A DNA stretch of 64,000 bases from Natronolimnohabitans innermongolicus JCM 12255 (GTDB lineage Archaea > Halobacteriota > Halobacteria > Halobacteriales > Natrialbaceae): positions 1 to 64,000 of the forward strand of contig NZ_AOHZ01000011.1 of the NCBI RefSeq assembly GCF_000337215.1, given 5' to 3'. Positions 57,939-64,000 of this stretch are shown one piece after another. The notes beneath the pieces are model-generated. The model did not search any database. It was given only the letters and a program-made list of their open reading frames with translations, and had not been told where the DNA came from. The stretch's first letter is position 1, and each line of letters opens with the position of its first letter. The position numbers were made by a program, and so were the translations under genes.

Positions 57939-58640
57939 ATGAGCGATCTCCGATCGCGGCTTCCGAGCACGAAGCCCGAGAACGCACAGGAGTTCTACGG
58001 CCGCTGGGCGGCGCTCTACGACGTCATCGCGCGGCGAACGCCCGGCATCCCGGCGCTTCGGCGGCGAGTCGCCGCGGCCTGCGAACTCGAGCGCGGCGAT
58101 ACCGTCGTCGAAATGGGCTGTGGAACGGGGGCGAACCTCCCCTACCTCAGCGAGCAAGTCGGCCCTGAAGGGACGGTTATCGGGATCGACTTTACGGGGC
58201 CCGTCCTCGAGCGGGCGCGGGAGTTTACGGCCGAGTACGACAACGTCCACGTGGTTCGCGGCGACGCGACGCAGCCGCCGCTCGCGGACTGGTCGGACGT
58301 CGACGCCCTCCTCGCGACGTTCGTCGTCGGGATGCTCGAGGACGCGCCGGATGCGGTCGACGACTGGTGCGACCTCGTCGGGCCGGACGGCACCGTCGTC
58401 CTCGCGAACGCGGCCCGCAGCGACGAGTGGTACGCACCGCCGGTCAACGCCGTCTTTCGGGCGATCGTCGTCCTCTCGACGCCGCCGACGACGAAGCTTC
58501 GCTACGAAAACGCGCCGCATCTGCGACTCGACAGAAAAATCGACGCCGCCCACCGACGCCTCCGCGAGCGCTCGCGCGCCGTCGCCGACGAGACGCACGT
58601 CTTCGGCGTCGTGCGACTGACCGGCGGTCGACTCGAGTGA
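57939..58640 (+). CDS. Class I SAM-dependent methyltransferase
   Basis: A 233-residue methyltransferase. Motif I VVEMGCGTGANLPYL near 58, acidic motif II VIGIDFTGPVLERAREFT near 82, and motif IV DVDALLATFVVGML near 122. The C-terminal half is typical of small-molecule or lipid methyltransferases (NAVFRAIVVLSTPPTTKLRY). The ATG at 57939 lies 8 bp after the thiR stop; a GTG at 57933 is also possible. Probable operon with thiR, but no thiamine role is evident. Substrate unknown. Confidence 0.82.
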   Translation: MSDLRSRLPSTKPENAQEFYGRWAALYDVIARRTPGIPALRRRVAAACELERGDTVVEMGCGTGANLPYLSEQVGPEGTVIGIDFTGPVLERAREFTAEYDNVHVVRGDATQPPLADWSDVDALLATFVVGMLEDAPDAVDDWCDLVGPDGTVVLANAARSDEWYAPPVNAVFRAIVVLSTPPTTKLRYENAPHLRLDRKIDAAHRRLRERSRAVADETHVFGVVRLTGGRLE

Positions 58641-58682
58641 GCAAGAGGGGCGGGTGGGGACAGCAAGGTCGACTCGGGCGTG

Positions 58683-59105
58683 CTACGCCGTCGGCGGCGT
58701 TTCCGCTTCGAGCCCCTCGTAGACCGCGATGGCGTCTCGGATCTCGTCGGGAATCGACGACGAACCCTTCGAGTCGGGATCGACGTGTACCATCGTCGTC
58801 TCTGCGGTCGCCGCGACCGTCTCGTCGACGCGGATCTCGTACTCCATGGTGCAACTCGAGTCGCCCAGCCGGCTGACCCAGAGGGCGACCTCGGGTTCGT
58901 CGCCGCTTATGATCGGTCGTCGGTAGTCGATCTCGAGGTTGGCAATGACGAAGTTGATGTCTGCGGCTTCGACGTCGACGACTTCCTCGAGATAATCGGT
59001 GCGGGCGGTCTCGAGATAGCTCGCGTAGACGGCGTGATTGACGTGATCCAGCGGATCGAGGTCGCGATAGCGGACGGGAACCGTGACGGTAAACGAATCA
59101 CTCAT
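58683..59105 (-). CDS. Hotdog-fold acyl-CoA thioesterase
   Basis: A 140-residue 4HBT-type thioesterase. The sequence RYRDLDPLDHVNHAVYASYL near residue 12-31 holds the active-site Asp and His, followed by the long hotdog helix ETARTDYLEEVVDVEAADIN and strands INFVIANLEIDYRRPIISGD. It hydrolyses short acyl-CoA thioesters. Convergent with the methyltransferase gene. ATG at 59105. Confidence 0.92.
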   Translation of the reverse strand: MSDSFTVTVPVRYRDLDPLDHVNHAVYASYLETARTDYLEEVVDVEAADINFVIANLEIDYRRPIISGDEPEVALWVSRLGDSSCTMEYEIRVDETVAATAETTMVHVDPDSKGSSSIPDEIRDAIAVYEGLEAETPPTA

Positions 59106-59201
59106 TGTACGTTGTCGGAGTCGGTTGCGCTAAAAGAGGGCTCCGGTTCGGGCAGTCGATTGACACGTGTTATCAGCCGGTTTCGCCGCGCGTCGCTTCG
59201 C

Positions 59202-59969
59202 TCAGTCGGTCGCGTACAGCGCCGCGTGGTCGTCGCAGAACGCGGGCTCGCGCAACTGCGCGTCGAACAGGTCCTCGTGGTAGTGGGCGTTGAAGAGCCG
59301 ACACTCCTCCCGGTCGCAGAACGCCTCGCCGGTCTCGAGGTAGTGGACCGCCTGCAGAGCGTAGCCGTAGAGGGCGTCCGTCGTCCGCGGGTCGTCCTCG
59401 ATCAGGAAGTCGCCCTCGACCTGATTCTCGAGGACCTCCCGCGGTGGAGCGTCACCCGACAGCAGCGCGTGGCGCTGCTTTTCCTTGTAATACGCCTCGG
59501 GCTTCGCGGGCGCCTCGTACAGCCCCGGCACCGACACCAGCGCGGGCTGACCGAGGACGTTCACGCGTTTGTGCCAGCGGCCGTCGTGGTCCCCCCAGGT
59601 GCCGATCGCACGGTCCAGAACCGGGACGTGGAGCGTCTCGAGGCGCCGTTCGTCGGCCGGCAGCGCGCTGTTCAACGCCCGCTGTACTTGGACGCCGTCG
59701 TAGAGCACGCCGCCCTCGCGTTCGGGGTTCTCGAGGGCCCGTTCCTCGTAGCGGATCGTTCCGAGCATCGTGTTCCCGGTCTCGCGATCGTACGGCGAGG
59801 GAACGCGGGCCTCGGCGAACCGTTCGGCGAGGTCGTCGGTTCGGTGGGCGTCCAGGAACCGACCGCGGACCGAGACCGCGGCGTCGATTCGGGGCTCGAG
59901 CCAGTCGCGGACGGCCTCGACGTCGGCGACGGTCGATGGTGCGCGGTAGAGAACGACGGTGTCGACCAT
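59202..59969 (-). CDS. Haloarchaeal protein with C-terminal Cys/His cluster (DUF6775-like)
   Basis: A 255-residue protein. The N-terminal half (VVLYRAPSTVADVEAVRDWL, VRGRFLDAHRTDDLAERFAE) is mixed alpha/beta; the C-terminus CDREECRLFNAHYHEDLFDA, then FCDDH has Cys and His spaced as a zinc site. I recall a haloarchaeal family annotated as DUF6775, putative metallopeptidase (unverified); a classical HExxH motif is not visible. ATG at 59969. Confidence 0.6.
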   Translation of the reverse strand: MVDTVVLYRAPSTVADVEAVRDWLEPRIDAAVSVRGRFLDAHRTDDLAERFAEARVPSPYDRETGNTMLGTIRYEERALENPEREGGVLYDGVQVQRALNSALPADERRLETLHVPVLDRAIGTWGDHDGRWHKRVNVLGQPALVSVPGLYEAPAKPEAYYKEKQRHALLSGDAPPREVLENQVEGDFLIEDDPRTTDALYGYALQAVHYLETGEAFCDREECRLFNAHYHEDLFDAQLREPAFCDDHAALYATD

Positions 59970-60158
59970 GTACGACCTAGTCGTACCACTCGGTGAAACA
60001 CTTGCGGTCGACCACGCTCGACCGGGACGATCGCCGGTACCTCGTGGTGAGGTGTGCTGTTGCTGGAACAGGGTGAGAAACGGACGCGAACACGGGAGCT
60101 CGGTGCGCTCGCGTCCAAAATGGCTGAGGCTATGGGGGTTGATCGAGGAGTGTGTCGA

Positions 60159-61088
60159 TCAGTCGTCGGCGGGAGCCGCTCTCGAGGTGAGTTCGACTTC
60201 GGGGGCGTCGACCTCGAGTTCGTCGAGGGCGACCTGTGCGGCGCGCTTTCCGGAGACGAGCATGGCGCCGAAGGTCGGACCCATCCGCGGCAGGCCGTAG
60301 GTCGTCGCGGTGGCCATGCCGGTGGCGATCAGGCCGTCGTGGACGAGGCCCGTGTGTTCGACGACGGCGTCCTCGGACTTGCCGACCCACATCGAGTCGT
60401 GGCCGGGCGAGTCGTGGCCGGGGGCGCCGTAGGTGTCGTCGTCGGTCTGGTCCATGACCTTGCCGCGCTCTTTGGCGTCCTGAATGCCGGGCGCGTCGAG
60501 GACGCCGCGCTCGTCGAGTTTCGTGATCGCCATCGCGTCGTGGCCCGTCGCGTCGATGACCAGGTCAGCCTCGACGGCGATGGGGTCGACGCAGGTGATC
60601 TCGCGGGGCAGGGCGTGGACTGGCGTCCAGTTCATCACGATCCCCGAAACCTTGTGGTCCTCGCGGATGACGATGTCCGTGAACTCGGTCATGTTCTGCA
60701 TCTTCGCGCCCGCGTCGCAAGCGGCCTTGATGAGGCCGGAACAGGCCTCGGGGCCGTTGGCGACGTAGAGGTCCTCGCTGTCCTGGGACTCCTTGTAGGA
60801 GACGTCGAGTTCGTCGAGTACCTGCTGGGCTGGGTCGCGGACGGTGACCTTGTTCATCAGGAAGCCACCGAGCCAGAAGCCGCCGCCGAGGTAGTTGTTC
60901 TTCTCGACGACCATCGTCTTGACGCCGCGCTCGGAGAGTTCCTTCGCCGCGGTGAGCCCCGAGGGACCGCCGCCGACGATGATCACGTCGCTGTCCGAGA
61001 AGTCCATGAACTCCTCGGTCCACTCCTGTCCGATCGCTCGGGTGACGTCCGCTTCGCCGACATCGCTGAACTGTTCGAATTCGCTCAT
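60159..61088 (-). CDS. thi4: Thiazole synthase Thi4 (adenosine diphosphate thiazole synthase)
   Basis: A 309-residue Thi4 that makes the thiamine thiazole precursor from NAD and glycine. The FAD/NAD-binding motif [20 protein letters not shown] is at residues 35-54, and [14 protein letters not shown] near 62-75. Cys166 in [11 protein letters not shown] occupies the position of the sulfur-donating Cys of yeast Thi4 and of the essential Cys165 reported for Haloferax volcanii Thi4; sulfide-dependent Thi4 proteins have His there. The C-terminal [20 protein letters not shown] is typical. Likely under ThiR control. ATG at 61088. Confidence 0.96.
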   Translation of the reverse strand: MSEFEQFSDVGEADVTRAIGQEWTEEFMDFSDSDVIIVGGGPSGLTAAKELSERGVKTMVVEKNNYLGGGFWLGGFLMNKVTVRDPAQQVLDELDVSYKESQDSEDLYVANGPEACSGLIKAACDAGAKMQNMTEFTDIVIREDHKVSGIVMNWTPVHALPREITCVDPIAVEADLVIDATGHDAMAITKLDERGVLDAPGIQDAKERGKVMDQTDDDTYGAPGHDSPGHDSMWVGKSEDAVVEHTGLVHDGLIATGMATATTYGLPRMGPTFGAMLVSGKRAAQVALDELEVDAPEVELTSRAAPADD

Positions 61089-61264
61089 ACAACTTGGTGG
61101 TAGCACTACGTGGTGAAAAATCTGTCGTGACGGACACCGCTGAATAGCTAGTTTTCAGACGTGTTACTCCCCGATTTTCGAAATTAATCGTGATGGATCG
61201 ATCTGATGCTCGCCTGCGGTCGGGACCCGAACGCTGAAGGCTCGGGCCGGTCTATCTCGGGCAG

Positions 61265-61654
61265 ATGTATCGTCGTGGCTTCCTCGCGGTCGCCGCCGTC
61301 GCGCCGCTTGCGGGCTGCCTCGAGTTTCTCGACGACAACGGCGAGGAGATCACCGAGCCGGGCGACGTCGAAATCGTCTGGAGCGATCTCGTGCGCGACG
61401 ATCCCGGCACCGAAGACGAGCGCGTCTCCGTCTGGGGCGTCGCCAGAAACGTCGGTGACCGGACGCTCTCCTATCTCGAGATTCGAGCGACGTTTTTCGA
61501 CGAGGAGGGCGAAGAACTCGAGAGCGTCATCGAGAACGTCGACGCGGACCTGAGCGACGCCGACGAGTGGCCCTTCGACGTCGAATTCCCGCGCTTCGGC
61601 GAGGACGCCGCCGAGGTCGTCGCGTACGAACTCGAGCCCGCAACGGGAGTCTGA
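61265..61654 (+). CDS. FxLYD-domain lipoprotein
   Basis: A 129-residue exported protein. The start MYRRGFLAVAAVAPLAGC gives a Tat-like RR and a lipobox with Cys at 18. The rest is a single beta-sandwich domain with VWGVARNVGDRTLSYLEIRA, TFFDEEGEELES and FDVEFPRFGEDAAEVVAYEL, the pattern of the FxLYD domain. It is likely surface-anchored; the role is unknown. The flippase gene follows 140 bp later. Confidence 0.82.
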   Translation: MYRRGFLAVAAVAPLAGCLEFLDDNGEEITEPGDVEIVWSDLVRDDPGTEDERVSVWGVARNVGDRTLSYLEIRATFFDEEGEELESVIENVDADLSDADEWPFDVEFPRFGEDAAEVVAYELEPATGV

Positions 61655-61796
61655 TGGCCGCGAACACTCGACCGGCGGACGGATGTGGTTCGCTCGAGAC
61701 GGCGGCTCGATCCGATCCGTCGCGAGAGGACGAGAAACGCGCGACCGGGAACAGGAGCGAAAGCGGACGGCGGATACGTACAGGGGGGACGAGCGC

Positions 61797-63383
61797 ATGA
61801 CTGAATCGGATCCGAGCGACGAAGCGGGTTCGAGTTCGAATCCGGGTCCCGGATCGAACGCTGCGAACGCCACCGACGACCGAGACGAAGGCGTCTCGAC
61901 GCTGGCCAAGCAGGGGAGCATCACGTTCGTCGGCAACGTCGTCAACGGCGCGTTCGGCTTCGCGATCGTGATGTTGATGACGCGGTTCGTCAGCCCGGGT
62001 ATCTACGGGTTGTTCGTGCTGGCGACGAGCGTCATCCTGTTCATGCAGGTGTTTGCGAACCTCGGCCTGCCGCTGGCGATCGACTACTTCGTCCCGCAGT
62101 ACCTGGACGAAGGCGAGCGCGGGAAGGCGAAGGGCGTGATCGTTCAGGTGACGGCGACGGTGCTCGTCACGTCGTCGCTGGTCGCGTTCGCGCTCGCGAT
62201 CACCGCCTCGCAGGTCGGCGCGCTGTTCGACGAGCCGGCGATGCAGGTCGCCTTGCTGTTCCTGTCGGTGACGATCCCGATGCTGGCGATTTACAACGTC
62301 CTGCTGACCTCGTTCTACAGCATCAAGAAGCTCCAGTATCGGGTCATCATGCGCGACCTCGTGCGACCGACCGTTCGGTTCGCCGCCACCGCGGGCCTCC
62401 TGCTGGTCGGCTACGGGTTACTCGGGCTCATCGCCGGCTACGTCGTCGGGCTGTTCGTCGCGATCACGATCGGCGCAGCCGTCTTCACCTACAAGGCCTG
62501 GGATCTGCTGACGACCGAGATCGAACTCGTCGCGCCGGGGCCGATGGTGAAGTACTCGGTGCCGCTGGCGATGACCAGCGTCGTCTTCGTCCTGATGGGT
62601 CACGTCGACTACTTCGTGCTCGGCTTCTTCCTCGATTCCGACGACGTCGGCATCTACCGCGTCGGCTACATGCTCGGCTCGGGACTGATGATCATTTTCA
62701 ACTCCCTCTCGCCGGTGTTCAAGCCCCTGATCGCCGAGACGCGCGACGACATCGACCTCGTCGAGCAGCGGTTCCGGATCATGGCCCGCTGGATCGCCGG
62801 CATCACGCTCCCGGTCGCGATCTTCCTCTCGCTGGGCGCGAGCTCCTACCTCGCCGTCCTCTACACGCCGCAGTACTCGGAGGCCGCCGCCATCGTCGCC
62901 TTGCTCGCCGCCGCGTTCCTCTTCAACGTCACCTTCGGCGGCCCCGACGGCTCGCTGTTACAGGGACTCGGATACTCCCGGTTCGTCTTCGCTAACACGC
63001 TCGTCCTCTTCGGCGTCAATCTGGTCGTCTCGTTCGCACTCGTCCCGATTCTCGGCATGGAAGGCGCCGCGATCGGCTCCGCGACGGCGCTCTTTCTCGT
63101 CGGCGCGCTCACGCTCGTCGAGGTCTACTACCTCGACGGCATCCACCCGTTTACGCGGGACTTCGCGAAAATCGTCGCCGCCGGCGTCCCCGCGACGATC
63201 GCCGGCGCACCGATTCCCCTCTTGCTCGAGACGGATCTCCTGATCGCCGCCCTGTTGCCGATCGTCGTCGTCGGCGTCTACGCGGGGACGCTGATCGCCA
63301 CCGACGCGTTCACCGAAGCCGACGCGCAGATGGCCGCAGAGTTCAGCCCGACGCTTCGCAAGTGGCTCCCGATCGGATCGTGA
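61797..63383 (+). CDS. Polysaccharide/lipid-oligosaccharide flippase (MOP superfamily)
   Basis: A 528-residue membrane protein with 13-14 hydrophobic helices after a 35-residue disordered N-terminus. The order and motifs (LAKQGSITFVGNVVNGAFGF, FVSPGIYGLFVLATSVILFM, VSPVFKPLIAETRDD-like segment near 315, and GGPDGSLLQGLGYSRFVFAN) match haloarchaeal oligosaccharide translocases related to AglR/Wzx. Such proteins flip lipid-linked glycans for S-layer N-glycosylation or exopolysaccharide. No glycosyltransferases are adjacent in this window. ATG at 61797 chosen over upstream in-frame starts lacking conservation. Confidence 0.88.
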   Translation: MTESDPSDEAGSSSNPGPGSNAANATDDRDEGVSTLAKQGSITFVGNVVNGAFGFAIVMLMTRFVSPGIYGLFVLATSVILFMQVFANLGLPLAIDYFVPQYLDEGERGKAKGVIVQVTATVLVTSSLVAFALAITASQVGALFDEPAMQVALLFLSVTIPMLAIYNVLLTSFYSIKKLQYRVIMRDLVRPTVRFAATAGLLLVGYGLLGLIAGYVVGLFVAITIGAAVFTYKAWDLLTTEIELVAPGPMVKYSVPLAMTSVVFVLMGHVDYFVLGFFLDSDDVGIYRVGYMLGSGLMIIFNSLSPVFKPLIAETRDDIDLVEQRFRIMARWIAGITLPVAIFLSLGASSYLAVLYTPQYSEAAAIVALLAAAFLFNVTFGGPDGSLLQGLGYSRFVFANTLVLFGVNLVVSFALVPILGMEGAAIGSATALFLVGALTLVEVYYLDGIHPFTRDFAKIVAAGVPATIAGAPIPLLLETDLLIAALLPIVVVGVYAGTLIATDAFTEADAQMAAEFSPTLRKWLPIGS

Positions 63384-63515
63384 TCTGCTCGTGAGTATGC
63401 GGTCGAAGTGTCAGGTGGAAATGGACGGTGGGAGCTGCTATCCACCGATAGGGCAACGGAGTGTGTACATACTTGTACAACAACTTTCAAGTAGATTGGC
63501 AGTACACTTTCGGCC

Positions 63516-63782
63516 ATGGAAGAGACCGTTGAGTCCCGATTCACCGTTCAAGACGTCGTGAACGATGATATTTGGCTCAAAGACCTAAACCGCGGTCTCA
63601 CTGTCGCAGTCGAAGCATCCAGTCCACACTATTCTTCGACCCTCGATCGCCAAATTCAGTCTCTCTCCACCGGGGAGACGATCAACGCTGAACTACGGAG
63701 CCAAAATCGGCTACGAACGATCTGGGTTTTCGATAAAATCGACCTCGATCGGGAAGGAGAACGGAACAGAGCGACTGTGTGA
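63516..63782 (+). CDS. Small haloarchaeal protein of unknown function
   Basis: An 88-residue protein: ETVESRFTVQDVVNDDIWLK, NRGLTVAVEASSPHYSSTLD, LSTGETINAELRSQNRLRTI, WVFDKIDL. It appears beta-rich with a typical small-domain layout. GC is lower than the neighbours, suggesting later acquisition. A TATA-like element is not obvious. Unknown family. Confidence 0.6.
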   Translation: MEETVESRFTVQDVVNDDIWLKDLNRGLTVAVEASSPHYSSTLDRQIQSLSTGETINAELRSQNRLRTIWVFDKIDLDREGERNRATV

Positions 63783-63783
63783 A

Positions 63784-64000
63784 CTATCCGTACTCCTGTA
63801 ACCGACGCTGCGGATCAACTGTACCATCGCTCCCCTCGTGAGTTATTTCGATGTTCGCAACTAAGAAGTCCGCTAAGAGGTATTCGACGAACTCTTCCTC
63901 GTAGTCCTCCTTTAATTCCCAGAACGAGTACGTCAAGATGGCGTACCCGAGACAGATAATCCAAACGGGGAGCTGAGAGTCGAGTACCACTGGGCGCCAC
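63784..64000 (-). CDS. Partial membrane-protein gene at window edge
   Basis: The frame is open from the window end to TAG at 63784. The visible ~70 residues contain one membrane helix (PVWIICLGYAILTYSFW) then an acidic region (KEDYEEEFVEYLLADFLVAN) and a polar tail. Because the frame remains open at 64000, the true start probably lies outside. It is convergent with the gene at 63516; the stops are only 1-2 bp apart. GC is low here. Confidence 0.5.
   Translation of the reverse strand, partial: WRPVVLDSQLPVWIICLGYAILTYSFWELKEDYEEEFVEYLLADFLVANIEITHEGSDGTVDPQRRLQEYG

Overview
The window is haloarchaeal chromosome. Most genes are very GC-rich, with G or C at nearly every third codon position and acidic, Asp/Glu-rich products. 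Many starts are leaderless, with a TATA-like element about 27-30 bases upstream. The content is archaeal: ribosomal proteins L11 and L37Ae, RNA polymerase subunit P, prefoldin beta, proteasome-activating nucleotidase (PAN), Mre11/Rad50, family B DNA polymerase, TruD, Pth2, ISH3-type insertion sequences, and Tat lipoproteins with a lipobox. A member of the Natrialbaceae (Haloterrigena/Natrinema-like) is plausible, but the genus cannot be fixed from this sequence alone.

Layout. 0.2-3.9 kb: a same-strand cluster of a zinc-type dehydrogenase, a 6-pyruvoyl-tetrahydropterin synthase homologue, a glycosyltransferase and a methyltransferase; it looks like a small pathway that modifies a pterin. 3.9-13.9 kb: L11, CutA, pckA (gluconeogenesis), an AtoE-type fatty-acid transporter, a cupredoxin, archaetidylserine synthase, a HEAT-repeat protein and a secreted phospholipase-D-fold protein. 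14-20.3 kb: iron and Fe-S functions, with a DtxR/SirR regulator, a ferritin-like protein and sufC-sufB-sufD (with a palindrome upstream of sufC). 20.4-26.1 kb: a lower-GC island between sufC and polB. It holds an HNH endonuclease fragment, a membrane protein, an IS6-type relic, an aminoglycoside-phosphotransferase-fold kinase, a Tat-exported Cys-rich protein with halocin-C8-like architecture, a decayed IS1595-like transposase and an intact ISH3-family element whose terminal repeats can be read.

26.3-36 kb: DNA polymerase B with a 401-residue intein in motif A, small haloarchaeal proteins, and rad50-mre11. 36-37 kb: a gene-poor stretch with an 84-bp MITE-like palindrome and an inverted pair of a longer repeat. 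37-44 kb: a winged-helix regulator divergent from PAN, a 45-residue membrane protein, the GMP synthase glutaminase subunit, a lutC-lutB lactate-utilisation pair and a TetR-type regulator with its own operator. 44-50 kb: prefoldin beta and DUF3194, a P19-like metal-binding lipoprotein, a DUF2243 membrane protein, the L37Ae-rpoP-pcc1 operon, a DUF2103 protein and SurE. 50-56 kb: small membrane and PRC-barrel proteins, TruD, Pth2, a DsbA-like lipoprotein, and two copies of an 82-bp hairpin element. 56-64 kb: dCTP deaminase, the thiamine regulator ThiR, a methyltransferase, a thioesterase, Thi4 thiazole synthase, a FxLYD lipoprotein and a polysaccharide-type flippase, ending in an incomplete membrane-protein gene.

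The most unusual observations are the halocin-like precursor in the island, the putative pterin-modification cluster, two 82-bp hairpins whose arms covary while keeping the same A-A mismatch, an AT-rich patch in polB between conserved motifs B and C, the non-canonical C-terminal residue of the PolB intein, and the complete loss of zinc-ligand cysteines in L37Ae.
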